A stretch of 13,175 nt of DNA from Candidatus Nealsoniibacteriota bacterium (GTDB lineage: Bacteria > Patescibacteriota > Minisyncoccia > Minisyncoccales > RBG-13-42-11), in NCBI GenBank assembly GCA_003556525.1, contig PWRH01000069.1, forward strand, positions 1 through 13,175, in the 5' to 3' direction. The notes under the pieces are model-generated. The model saw only the letters and a program-made list of their open reading frames with translations. It was not told where the DNA came from and searched no databases. The translations under genes were made by a program, and so were the position numbers. Shown piece by piece: positions 5,896 through 12,042 of this stretch. Position 1 is the stretch's first letter. Each line of letters begins with the position of its first letter.

Positions 5896-6454
5896 AAATA
5901 GCTTAATTTTCAATTTTATCAAAGATAAACACGTTGCTTCAGTTGCACCAACAAGCAAAAAAAATGTCTTAAAAATTTGCAAAAGGATTGATTTTAATAA
6001 AGACATAGTTATTGTTGAGTATGGGCCGGGTAACGGAGTTTTTACAAAATATCTTCTTTCCAAAATAAGTGCTAACTCAAAATTAATAGTTATTGAAAGA
6101 AACAAGGGCCTTGCATTGGAGTTGTTAAAAAATAAAGATCAAAGATTGAAAGTTTTTAACGATTCGGCTCAAAATATCAATCAAATTTTAGAAAAAGAAA
6201 ATATTGAAAAAGTTGATTATGTTATTTCCGGCATACCGCTTTCTTTCTTAAACTATCAGGAAAGGGAAGAACTGGTTAAAAATACATACAGGGCACTGAA
6301 AAATAAAGGGATTTTTATAGTTTATCAATTTACAAAAAAATCCAAAAAATTAATTGTTAAATATTTTAATAATATTTATTCCCACATCAGGCCATTGAAC
6401 ATGCCCCCACTATTTGTTTTTGAAGCTGTTAAAATTTCTGAAAATGAATATTAA
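5888..6454 (+). CDS. SAM-dependent methyltransferase, phospholipid N-methyltransferase (PmtA)-like (188 aa)
   Basis: Class I SAM methyltransferase of the PmtA/KsgA group. An N-terminal VASVAPTSKK segment (17-26) matches the APSS motif of PmtA enzymes. Motif I VEYGPGNGVFT (43-53) binds SAM, Glu70 is the acidic residue after strand 2, and ISGIPLSFL (113-121) occupies the position of the catalytic loop (SSLPL in PmtA, NLPY in KsgA). By family, it may methylate phosphatidylethanolamine head groups at the membrane; an rRNA or other target is not excluded. The start is ATG 5888, overlapping the dfx stop by eight bases (translational coupling). The in-frame ATG 5858 would add ten residues that are merely the dfx C-terminal coding region read in another frame. 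A terminator follows at 6482. The family is clear; the substrate is inferred. Confidence 0.8.
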   Translation: MIKNSLIFNFIKDKHVASVAPTSKKNVLKICKRIDFNKDIVIVEYGPGNGVFTKYLLSKISANSKLIVIERNKGLALELLKNKDQRLKVFNDSAQNINQILEKENIEKVDYVISGIPLSFLNYQEREELVKNTYRALKNKGIFIVYQFTKKSKKLIVKYFNNIYSHIRPLNMPPLFVFEAVKISENEY

Positions 6455-6481
6455 AACAATAATTCATATAAATTAGATAAA

Positions 6482-6513
6482 CAAAAAAACGCTGCCCTAA
6501 GGCAGGTTTTTTT
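6482..6513 (+). terminator. Terminator of the dfx-methyltransferase operon
   Basis: Stem CTGCC (6492-6496) with GGCAG (6501-6505), tetraloop CTAA. It can be extended by an A-tract/T-tract pairing past one bulged base, and seven T follow (6507-6513). Confidence 0.78.
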
Positions 6514-6580
6514 AGTTTAAAAAATTGCTGGTTTTAAATTGTGTTAAGTGATAAAATTAAGATACTTAAAATATTAAAAT

Positions 6581-7393
6581 ATGTTGAATAATATAAAAAA
6601 AATATTGATAATACTTATTTTTGCCGGCATATTGGTGGGAGGAATGTTTTTACTAGTAAAAAATACGGAAAAAATAGCTCCTATAGAAGAGCAAGAAGAT
6701 GTTGATGAAATTAATGATTTAAAAGAATTTTCTGATTTTGAAAGTTTTATTGAGGAGCTAAAATATGAAATAACAACCTCTTGCTTTGGCGCAACTGCTG
6801 AAAAAAAAGAATATCAAGAAAAATACCAAGGACTTACCTGGATAAAAGAAAGCAAAGAAATAGGCTTTATTAAGGAAACATTTTATTTTGAACTACAAGG
6901 GGAGGCTTTTGATAATTGGTGTATAGAAAAATTAAGGCTCTATCTTAAAGACAACCTTACTTTTAATGAAATAAACAGCAAAGAAAATAAAAAAAGCTTT
7001 GAAAAAGAAAATATAAAATGCATTATTTTTGAAATTGAAAATTATTATTTCTCTCTTGAATGCGGAGACATAACAAGGGCTGAAACTTTTTATGAATATA
7101 ATCAAATATACGGTCAGATGAATCCGGAATATAACCCCCTGATAAGTATTGATATTTATAAAGTAGAGAATGATTTTGCCTTAATTGAGATAAAAGACAA
7201 ATGGGGGATTGGCGCAAAATCTCTTATTAAAAAAGAAAATAATAGGTGGACAACACTCCAGGCAACTCAAGAAAATTTTTTGTGTGAAATAATTTTTGAA
7301 GAAGAAGTACCGACCTCTTTAATTGATAGTTGTATTTCCTACCAAACCGGAGAATTATTAAAGTATAATCAGTCTTGGGAGGTGGTTGAATAA
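6581..7393 (+). CDS. Membrane-anchored extracytoplasmic protein of unknown function (270 aa)
   Basis: I do not recognise a named family. Residues about 7-26 form one hydrophobic segment after a Lys-containing N-terminus, so the protein is probably anchored with its bulk outside. An acidic linker (35-60) follows, then about 210 residues with six cysteines (68, 114, 147, 161, 235, 251), which could form disulfides. The last 70 residues (FALIEIKDKWGIG, NNRWTTLQ, then Cys235 and Cys251 around a VPTSLIDSC segment) resemble in outline the C-terminal module of many secreted CPR proteins: a Trp-containing strand, then two Cys flanking a proline. That resemblance is from memory and approximate. ATG 6581 has no Shine-Dalgarno site. 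The next gene (7441) is 47 bases downstream and may be co-transcribed. A weak imperfect hairpin lies at 7381-7404. Confidence 0.7.
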   Translation: MLNNIKKILIILIFAGILVGGMFLLVKNTEKIAPIEEQEDVDEINDLKEFSDFESFIEELKYEITTSCFGATAEKKEYQEKYQGLTWIKESKEIGFIKETFYFELQGEAFDNWCIEKLRLYLKDNLTFNEINSKENKKSFEKENIKCIIFEIENYYFSLECGDITRAETFYEYNQIYGQMNPEYNPLISIDIYKVENDFALIEIKDKWGIGAKSLIKKENNRWTTLQATQENFLCEIIFEEEVPTSLIDSCISYQTGELLKYNQSWEVVE

Positions 7394-7440
7394 AAATCAA
7401 CACCATTCTTGTTCTTTTACATAAAAAGGAGGTGCTGAAA

Positions 7441-7539
7441 ATGCGCTCTGTTTTAATAACAGTTTCAGGAATAATTATTTTTATCTTCTTTTATCTTATT
7501 TGGCCGTTTTGGTGTATGGACAGGGTTAGAAAAAAATAA
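7441..7539 (+). CDS. Single-TM microprotein (32 aa)
   Basis: ATG 7441 is preceded by an excellent Shine-Dalgarno site (AAGGAGGT, 7426-7433) at seven bases and read to TAA 7537. The product is one hydrophobic helix (about residues 4-24, rich in Ile and Phe, ending WPFWC) with an Arg near the N-terminus and a basic RVRKK tail, so it should sit in the membrane with the tail in the cytoplasm. A strong terminator starts five bases after the stop. It may be the end of the operon that begins at 6581. Ribosome site, coding run and terminator make it convincing despite its length. I do not recognise it; a small regulator of a membrane protein or a type I toxin-like peptide are possibilities without direct evidence. 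Confidence 0.7.
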   Translation: MRSVLITVSGIIIFIFFYLIWPFWCMDRVRKK

Positions 7540-7544
7540 TATTT

Positions 7545-7569
7545 GCCTCTCTTTAGAGAGGCTTTTTTT
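7545..7569 (+). terminator. Strong terminator after the 32-aa TM gene
   Basis: Perfect stem GCCTCTC (7545-7551) with GAGAGGC (7556-7562), tetraloop TTTA, then seven T (7563-7569). Confidence 0.92.
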
Positions 7570-7575
7570 AAAAAA

Positions 7576-7604
7576 TTGATAAAAAATTAAAAATGATATA
7601 TTCT
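7576..7604 (+). promoter_or_regulatory. Possible promoter of the basic-peptide/serpin operon
   Basis: TTGATA (7576-7581) and TATTCT (7599-7604), spacer 17; an overlapping TATATT at 7597 would give spacer 15. It lies just after a terminator and about 38 bases before the first ORF, so position favours it, but the boxes are imperfect in very AT-rich DNA. Confidence 0.4.
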
Positions 7605-7641
7605 TAAATAAGTTCAATAAATTAAATTATTTTAAATATTT

Positions 7642-7794
7642 ATGAAAAATAAAGCACAAAAACAAATAATAAAAAAAATAAAGCCAAAGAAAAAATCGGC
7701 TAAAATAGACAAAAAGGCTCCTCGTGCCTGGAACTTGGCAACAAGACTGGAGTATAAAAAAATAAAAGACAAAAAAATAAAAGAAAATGAATAA
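7642..7794 (+). CDS. Small lysine-rich protein upstream of and overlapping the serpin gene (50 aa)
   Basis: ATG 7642 to TAA 7792 gives 50 residues. The N- and C-terminal thirds are almost wholly Lys/Ile runs, while the centre (residues 23-40, with APRAW, NLATRLEYKK) is less biased and looks like a conserved core with one Trp. It is predicted cytoplasmic, very basic and possibly nucleic-acid- or ribosome-binding. There is no Shine-Dalgarno site, as for most long genes here. Its last eight bases overlap the start of the serpin gene, an arrangement typical of translational coupling, which supports it being real. I do not recognise the family. Its poly-Lys composition in A-rich DNA means chance cannot be fully excluded. 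Confidence 0.6.
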   Translation: MKNKAQKQIIKKIKPKKKSAKIDKKAPRAWNLATRLEYKKIKDKKIKENE

Positions 7795-9031
7795 AAAAAT
7801 AATAATATTAATTGCAGTAATTATTGTTTTTTTTGGAGTTTTTATATTTTTAAATTATTTTTCAGAAGAAGAACCAATATTTGTACCAAAACCCGAACCG
7901 GAAGAAATAAAAGACATTATTTCAGCTAACAATCAATTTGCCCTGGACCTATATAGTAAAGTTAAAGATCAAGAGGAAAATATTTTCTTTTCTCCATATA
8001 GCTTGTCAATTGCCTTGGCTATGGCTTATGAGGGTGCAAAAAACGAAACAGCAAAAGAAATAGAAAATGTTTTTTATTTCCCAAAAGATAATCAAGGCCG
8101 CAGAGACTCTTATTTTAATCTTCAAAATTGGCTGTTGAGAAAAAATGTTTCTCACGAAATTAATGTTGCCAATGCTCTTTGGCCACAAAAAGATTTTTCT
8201 TTTTCAGATGATTATTTTAATGTTATTTCAAAATATTATCAGGGATTGATTGAAAGCCTTGATTTTGTCGAAAGGCCCGAACAGTCAAGAAAAAGAATCA
8301 ATGAATGGGTAGAAGCTCAAACAAAGGGAAAAATAGAAAACCTTATTGCTGAAGGAACAATAAGTCCATTGACCAGATTAATTCTAACCAATGCAATTTA
8401 TTTTAAAGGAGAATGGCTTCAAGAATTTAATGAAGTTAATACAAAAACAGACAGCTTCTATATTGCTCCGAATGAATCAATAAGGGTGGAAATGATGCAA
8501 AGGCTGGATGATGAGGCAAAGTTTCCTTATTATGCAGAAAATGATTTTCAAGTCCTTGAGATGCCTTACTCCGGAGAAGAAACTTCAATGCTTGTTTTAC
8601 TTCCAAAAGAAAGAGACTTAACAGTCCTGGAAGAACAGTTAACCGTAAAAAATATTAATCATTGGCAAGAAAATCTAACAAAACAAAGAGTAAAAGTTTA
8701 TTTTCCAAAATTCAAACTGGAAACAAAATACTTTTTAAAGCCTGTTTTAGGTGCCATGGGAATGCCAAAATCTTTTAGTGATTCAGCGGATTTCTCAGGG
8801 ATTACCGGTCAAAAAGATTTATTTATCAGCGAGGTTATTCATCAGGCTTTTGTTGAGGTTGATGAAAAAGGCACGGAAGCTGCTGCTGCTACCGGAATTG
8901 TTATGGAGCTAACCGCCATGCCCGAAGAGCCGGTTCCGGTTTTCCGGGCTGACAGACCTTTTATCTTTATAATTCAAGAAAAAGAAACAGGCACAATTCT
9001 TTTTATCGGAAAAGTTAAAAATCCGGAATAG
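7787..9031 (+). CDS. Membrane-anchored serpin (serine protease inhibitor), 414 aa
   Basis: Suicide inhibitor of serine or cysteine proteases. Residues 4-23 form a hydrophobic N-terminal anchor, followed by an acidic, Pro-rich linker (26-42), then a full serpin domain (about 44-413). It would be displayed outside the membrane. Serpin landmarks: NIFFSPYSLSIALAMAYEGA (65-84), TNAIYFKGEW (201-210), PYSGEETSMLVLLP (260-273), FPKFK (306-310), and the signature RADRPFIFII (387-396). The reactive-centre hinge EKGTEAAAAT (360-369) has the small residues at P15 to P9 needed for loop insertion, so it should be inhibitory. By counting from P17 (Glu360), P1-P1' is Thr376-Ala377, which suggests an elastase- or subtilisin-like target; this numbering is approximate. 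ATG 7787 overlaps the upstream basic ORF by eight bases and has no Shine-Dalgarno site. The stop is TAG. No protease gene is visible here. Confidence 0.95.
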   Translation: MNKKIIILIAVIIVFFGVFIFLNYFSEEEPIFVPKPEPEEIKDIISANNQFALDLYSKVKDQEENIFFSPYSLSIALAMAYEGAKNETAKEIENVFYFPKDNQGRRDSYFNLQNWLLRKNVSHEINVANALWPQKDFSFSDDYFNVISKYYQGLIESLDFVERPEQSRKRINEWVEAQTKGKIENLIAEGTISPLTRLILTNAIYFKGEWLQEFNEVNTKTDSFYIAPNESIRVEMMQRLDDEAKFPYYAENDFQVLEMPYSGEETSMLVLLPKERDLTVLEEQLTVKNINHWQENLTKQRVKVYFPKFKLETKYFLKPVLGAMGMPKSFSDSADFSGITGQKDLFISEVIHQAFVEVDEKGTEAAAATGIVMELTAMPEEPVPVFRADRPFIFIIQEKETGTILFIGKVKNPE

Positions 9032-9047
9032 AAAATTAAATATTTTA

Positions 9048-9056
9048 TGCTATAAT
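9048..9056 (+). promoter_or_regulatory. Extended -10 promoter after the serpin gene (TGCTATAAT)
   Basis: Consensus TG-C-TATAAT 17 bases after the serpin stop, with no clear -35 box. The predicted start near 9063 gives a leader of about 50 bases to ATG 9113. It should serve the 31-aa gene and the zinc-ribbon gene. Confidence 0.6.
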
Positions 9057-9112
9057 ATTATAATTCAATAAAATAAAGGTCTCTAATTTTTAAATTTAAT
9101 TTTAATAAAAAT

Positions 9113-9208
9113 ATGGGTATAGGTTGGGCTAACAGAAAAAGGCTTAACAGAAAAGCCAAAAAAAGAAAAAGAAAAACTGAAAAACCAAAAAGAAAAAAAA
9201 GCAAATAA
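9113..9208 (+). CDS. Arg/Lys-rich microprotein (31 aa)
   Basis: ATG 9113 to TAA 9206. The product begins MGIGWANRKRLNRKA and continues as almost pure Lys/Arg with no acidic residue except one Glu, so it should bind nucleic acid. The less biased N-terminus with a Trp and the repeated NRK tripeptides argue against a chance reading of A-rich DNA. It has no Shine-Dalgarno site. It lies between an extended -10 promoter (9048) and the zinc-ribbon gene, whose ATG follows 14 bases after its stop. It could be a small ribosome-associated or nucleoid peptide; I do not recognise it, and it is not a recognisable bL34 or bL36. Confidence 0.5.
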   Translation: MGIGWANRKRLNRKAKKRKRKTEKPKRKKSK

Positions 9209-9222
9209 TTTTTTTAAAATAT

Positions 9223-9579
9223 ATGGGCTTAATAAAGTGCGACAAATGCAACAAAATGATATCAAACCGGGTTTCTTCTTGCACTTACTGTGGCAACCCG
9301 ATAGCCGGACCAAATTCAATTTCCAGCGAATCATTATCCGGCCTGGACCTGGATGTGGACAAAAAAGCAAAATATGCAAAATATTCCTTGTTTTTTCTTC
9401 CTATGGCAATTATCGGTCCGTCAGTCGCTTTTGCAAGCTTTCTTTTGAAAGAAGAAGCCGAGGGGCCAAATAGATTTATTCTTTGGACCATAGTCAGCTC
9501 TGTGGGAATTATCGGTTTACTTTTAATCAAAATCATAAAAGATTCGAAAACCAAAAAAATAGATTATTATGAAAGATAG
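9223..9579 (+). CDS. Zinc-ribbon protein with two membrane segments (118 aa)
   Basis: The N-terminal CDKC (Cys6, Cys9) and CTYC (Cys20, Cys23) form a short zinc ribbon of the kind found at the start of many small membrane proteins; the CGNPI stretch after the second pair is typical. A Ser/Asp-rich linker (31-48) leads to two hydrophobic helices (about 54-75 and 84-105) joined by a short acidic turn (KEEAEGPN), then a basic C-terminal tail. With the ribbon in the cytoplasm this gives an N-in, C-in hairpin. The function is unknown. It is in the same direction as, and 14 bases after, the 31-aa gene, so probably one operon. The stop is TAG 9577. Other frames here are also open, but the CxxC pairs and membrane pattern favour this frame. 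Confidence 0.78.
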   Translation: MGLIKCDKCNKMISNRVSSCTYCGNPIAGPNSISSESLSGLDLDVDKKAKYAKYSLFFLPMAIIGPSVAFASFLLKEEAEGPNRFILWTIVSSVGIIGLLLIKIIKDSKTKKIDYYER

Positions 9580-9624
9580 CTTGACGGCTTCTCCAAGAAA
9601 AAAAATATCTATGACTTTGAACAA

Positions 9625-9663
9625 AAAACCCCTTTTCGCCTAAGCAAATAAAAAAGGGGTTTG
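9625..9663. terminator. Bidirectional terminator between convergent genes
   Basis: An 11-bp stem (AAACCCCTTTT, 9626-9636, with AAAAGGGGTTT, 9652-9662) and a loop of about 15 bases. On the minus strand the stem is followed by a run of T, so it works best for the carboxypeptidase gene. On the plus strand only TTTG follows, giving weaker termination for the zinc-ribbon gene. Confidence 0.8.
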
Positions 9664-9697
9664 TTGTATTGATTGCGAGCACTGCAACCATAGAGAA

Positions 9698-10582
9698 TTA
9701 ACGAACAAGGTTGCTTGATTCAATATTTCTTAAAACCGAAAAAATATCCGCCTGGCGATTGCTTGAATAAAGCAAAACAATCGCAACAGGCCTTTTTTTT
9801 ATTTCAAAAATTCCGGCTATTGTTTGCCTTGCCTCGGGCAAATAACCTGTTTTTCCCCCAATAAAATAATTTAAATAATAAAAATTATTTACATTTTGAA
9901 ACTTAAGCATTCTGCCGGAAGCGTCAGGCAACCAAAAATCATTATCTTTTGTTATTTTAAGTATTTCGGGATAATTTTGATAAACATAGTCCAAAAGCTT
10001 GGCAATATCTTCGGGAGTGGATTTATTTTGCGGACTTAGGCCGTGTGCATCATAAAAAACAGTATTATTCATACCAAGCTCTTTTGCTTTTTGGTTCATT
10101 AAAAGTAAAAAATTATCTTTTCCCAAAAAATGGGCCAAAGCCTCGGAAGCATCATTGCTTGACTGAATAAGACTTGCTTTTAAAAGATTTTCCGTACTAA
10201 CATTAAGTCCCAAATAAAGCGAAGGACTTTGGCCAAGGGGCTCAAGCATTTTTTCCGTTAAAATTATTGTTTTGTCTTTTTCAATGTTTTCCAATGCTAC
10301 TAAAGAGCTCATCAGCTTGGTAATCGAAGCTATTGGGTATGATTGGCTTGAGTTTCTTTGGGCAAGAACGGAATTTGTTGAAAGATCTATTGCAATATAT
10401 GAGGGAGAGCTTATCTCTTGCCTTAAGCGGAAATTAGAAAGTAGAGATCTAAGAACATTAATTTCGTGCCGAAGAATTTCAACTCTCTGAATTAAAAGAG
10501 TTCTATCCGTATTTACCATAGCGGCATTAGCAAAATAGGGATAAATTAAAAATATCAATAAAAAAAGTGTGGTTTTTTTCAT
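9698..10582 (-). CDS. D-alanyl-D-alanine carboxypeptidase, PBP5/DacA-like (294 aa)
   Basis: Penicillin-binding serine peptidase (family S11) that removes the terminal D-Ala of peptidoglycan stem peptides outside the membrane. A signal peptide (1-20, MKK, hydrophobic core, ANA-A cleavage site) precedes a short helical, coiled-coil-like stretch (25-55) and then the catalytic domain. The three active-site motifs are complete: S86-I-T-K89, S141-S-N143 and K244-T-G246. The C-terminal beta domain and amphipathic membrane helix of classical PBP5 are absent; the chain ends about 48 residues after KTG, so it is a minimal form, perhaps released or held by other means. ATG 10582 has no Shine-Dalgarno site, but the signal peptide starts right there. 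A minus-strand promoter lies at 10609-10636. It is monocistronic and divergent from the gene at 10702. Confidence 0.94.
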   Translation of the reverse strand: MKKTTLFLLIFLIYPYFANAAMVNTDRTLLIQRVEILRHEINVLRSLLSNFRLRQEISSPSYIAIDLSTNSVLAQRNSSQSYPIASITKLMSSLVALENIEKDKTIILTEKMLEPLGQSPSLYLGLNVSTENLLKASLIQSSNDASEALAHFLGKDNFLLLMNQKAKELGMNNTVFYDAHGLSPQNKSTPEDIAKLLDYVYQNYPEILKITKDNDFWLPDASGRMLKFQNVNNFYYLNYFIGGKTGYLPEARQTIAGIFEIKKRPVAIVLLYSSNRQADIFSVLRNIESSNLVR

Positions 10583-10608
10583 AAAATTAAATATTTATTA
10601 ATGTCTTA

Positions 10609-10636
10609 ATTATATTATAAATATTAAAATACTCAA
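10609..10636 (-). promoter_or_regulatory. Promoter of the carboxypeptidase gene
   Basis: Read on the minus strand: TTGAGT (complement of 10631-10636), 16-base spacer, perfect TATAAT (complement of 10609-10614). The predicted start near 10602 leaves a leader of about 20 bases. Confidence 0.65.
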
Positions 10637-10645
10637 ATACTTGTC

Positions 10646-10673
10646 TTTACATAAATTATTTTTATGATATAAT
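10646..10673 (+). promoter_or_regulatory. Promoter of the 163-aa membrane protein gene
   Basis: TTTACA (10646-10651), 16-base spacer ending in TGA, then perfect TATAAT (10668-10673) with a TG extension. It lies ten bases from the -35 box of the divergent minus-strand promoter, so the two could share a regulator. Confidence 0.7.
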
Positions 10674-10701
10674 ATAAAAAATATGAAAAGGGGGGATAAA
10701 G

Positions 10702-11193
10702 ATGGACTTGCTGTCTTTTGCTTCTTTAACAATTTTTTTTACTGTTTTTTTTATAGTTATATTTTATAGCTATAAAAAAAACGAACTAAAATATAGGCTA
10801 AAAAGAGGCGACTTACAAGGGGCTTATTTTGCAGCAAAAGATATTGATGAAGAAATGGAAAAAGGTATAATTCAGGCAATAAATGACAGAAAAGATTTTT
10901 TACTACAAAAAAAATATCTTAATGTTAAAGAGGAAAAAGAATTAATCAGAGCAATAATTTTAACAAACTCTTTAGAGGCGATAGATAGGACCATAATTTT
11001 TGACATGTTCAACAAACTGAACATTAAAGAAAAAAAAGAATTATTGATTTTATCAATTAAGTCCGGGAATAAAATTAACAATACTTTTCTTAATTTTCTA
11101 ACCAGAGATTGTCAAGATAAAAAAATATTCTCTCTTGCAGCTAAAGCAACAAATAGTCCGGCCTACAAAAAAAAATTTAAGTGCCAAAGATAA
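10702..11193 (+). CDS. Membrane-anchored helical protein of unknown function (163 aa)
   Basis: I do not recognise this protein. ATG 10702 follows a G-rich Shine-Dalgarno site (AAAAGGGGGG, ending at 10695) at six bases. Residues about 5-24 are one hydrophobic helix; the rest is charged, Lys-rich and probably inside the cell. It appears all-helical, with units of about 30 residues (RGDLQGAYFAAKDIDEE, KEEKELIRAIILTNS, KEKKELLILSIKSGN) that resemble short helix-turn-helix repeats. A peptide-binding or scaffolding role is possible but unproven. It has one strong extended -10 promoter and a terminator that starts inside the last codons, so it is a single-gene unit. It diverges from the carboxypeptidase gene. 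The cysteines at 135 and 161 are not in a motif. Confidence 0.7.
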   Translation: MDLLSFASLTIFFTVFFIVIFYSYKKNELKYRLKRGDLQGAYFAAKDIDEEMEKGIIQAINDRKDFLLQKKYLNVKEEKELIRAIILTNSLEAIDRTIIFDMFNKLNIKEKKELLILSIKSGNKINNTFLNFLTRDCQDKKIFSLAAKATNSPAYKKKFKCQR

Positions 11194-11209
11194 TCTTCGG
11201 CACTTTTTT
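11179..11209. terminator. Terminator between convergent genes
   Basis: AAGTGCC (11179-11185) pairs with GGCACTT (11199-11205), with an inner AAGA/TCTT pairing, followed by T up to 11209. The left arm lies in the last codons of the 163-aa gene. On the minus strand, GGCACTTAAA and a T-run follow the same stem, so it can also end the DedA-like transcript, whose stop codon is at 11212-11214. Confidence 0.78.
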
Positions 11210-11211
11210 GT

Positions 11212-11775
11212 TTAAATTAGTGCCAGTGAAACAAGATAGGAAACTAAAAAAACAAATGTGGCATTACCAAGCAAAACAGCCGGTAAAATCTTTTTAAAAG
11301 AAGCTTTGCCAAGCCCCAAAATAACCATTAAAATATCTTGAGGAAGAGGCGTTAATGAAGTATAGAGATAGGCAAATAAAAAAATTACCCAGCCGGGCCT
11401 TTTTGAGAGCCAAAGAGAAAAAAAATTTAATGTTTTCCCCAGCTTTTCTTTAGCTACAAAATGGCCCTGATATCCCAAAATAAAAAAAAGGCTATCGCCA
11501 AAAGCCCTTGCCGGAGCTACAATCAAACTAAGAACAATTAAATTAAACTCTCCGGTACTTACCATTGTTACAAGCGTAGCGTAAAAAGGAGCTGAGGCAA
11601 ATCCGGAAACACCGATAAACGCAGTTAGAAATATTATAAAATAGCTTGTTTGCACTCCTATTACCTCAACTATTTTATCGGGCGGAAAAATCGAAACCAA
11701 AATAATCCAAGCCAAGATAAAAATAAAAAGGAAAAAGAAACCCTTATGTTTTTTTATAAAGTCAATAAAAAACAC
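11212..11775 (-). CDS. DedA/VTT-domain-like membrane protein (187 aa)
   Basis: Integral membrane protein with about five hydrophobic segments (roughly 12-30, 43-62, 77-100, 130-150 and 165-187). The VTT (SNARE-associated/DedA/YqaA) hallmarks are visible: an N-terminal re-entrant-like stretch rich in Gly and small residues (AFIGVSGFASAP, 52-63), a GD pair at 93-94 before a GYQG turn (101-104), and TPLPQD (142-147) in the second half where the family has PxPxD. DedA proteins are implicated in lipid (undecaprenyl phosphate or phospholipid) transport and membrane potential homeostasis; the substrate here is unknown. ATG at 11775 (minus) has no Shine-Dalgarno site. It lies 31 bases downstream of the small membrane protein gene at 11807-11965, probably in one operon driven by the promoter at 12043-12051. 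Confidence 0.72.
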   Translation of the reverse strand: MFFIDFIKKHKGFFFLFIFILAWIILVSIFPPDKIVEVIGVQTSYFIIFLTAFIGVSGFASAPFYATLVTMVSTGEFNLIVLSLIVAPARAFGDSLFFILGYQGHFVAKEKLGKTLNFFSLWLSKRPGWVIFLFAYLYTSLTPLPQDILMVILGLGKASFKKILPAVLLGNATFVFLVSYLVSLALI

Positions 11776-11806
11776 TTTAATAATTTTTATAAATAAAATC
11801 GGCTAA

Positions 11807-11965
11807 TTAGCCAAAAGTTTTTATTAACGGCTTAATAGCAGCTAAGACAAAAATTATTCCGTACCAATACCACTCAAGACCGAGCAGGCCGGGCCAAAAC
11901 TTGGCTAGCATTAAAATAAACCCGGCTACGCTTAATTTAATAAGCTGAATATCGCACCAGTTCAT
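11807..11965 (-). CDS. Small membrane protein, MNWC type (52 aa)
   Basis: Two hydrophobic segments (about residues 7-22 and 29-46) with Trp-rich loops (FWPGLLGLEWYWYG) and a basic AIKPLIKTFG tail. From memory, small proteins starting MNW with an EWYWY segment and a KP motif recur in CPR genomes as hypothetical proteins. For that reason I place the start at the second in-frame ATG (minus strand, 11965). The first in-frame ATG at 12001 would add 12 residues, half of them Lys/Asn/Asp, and neither start has a Shine-Dalgarno site. It is first in a minus-strand operon with the DedA-like gene. Existence is likely and function is unknown; the start is uncertain. Confidence 0.68.
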   Translation of the reverse strand: MNWCDIQLIKLSVAGFILMLAKFWPGLLGLEWYWYGIIFVLAAIKPLIKTFG

Positions 11966-12042
11966 TTTTTTAATTTTTTTATCCAATAAAGTACAATTCA
12001 TTTTTTTATTTATATTAAAAAAACATCAACCTTTTTTAAGCC

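Noticed and set aside
5809..6105. 98-aa open frame on the minus strand
   Set aside because: It spans the end of dfx and the SAM-binding motif of the methyltransferase on the other strand; antisense shadow.
7023..8188. Minus-strand open frames at 7023-7217 and 8006-8188
   Set aside because: Both are antisense to recognisable coding sequence (anchored protein and serpin); no supporting signals.
9083..9379. 98-aa minus frame, and further open frames at 9237-9473 (+) and 9285-9554 (-)
   Set aside because: They overlap the zinc-ribbon gene, whose CxxC pairs and two membrane helices make a coherent protein; the others are low-complexity Phe/Ser or Arg/Lys shadows.
10272..10490. 72-aa open frame on the plus strand
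   Set aside because: Antisense to the SxxK region of the carboxypeptidase; no ribosome site.
10683..10770. Short plus-strand ORF starting at ATG 10683, before the 163-aa gene
   Set aside because: Its codons run through the ribosome site and first codons of the real gene in another frame; Phe/Tyr-rich, no ribosome site of its own.
10872..11081. 69-aa minus frame
   Set aside because: Antisense shadow of the 163-aa helical protein, with low-complexity Ser/Phe content.
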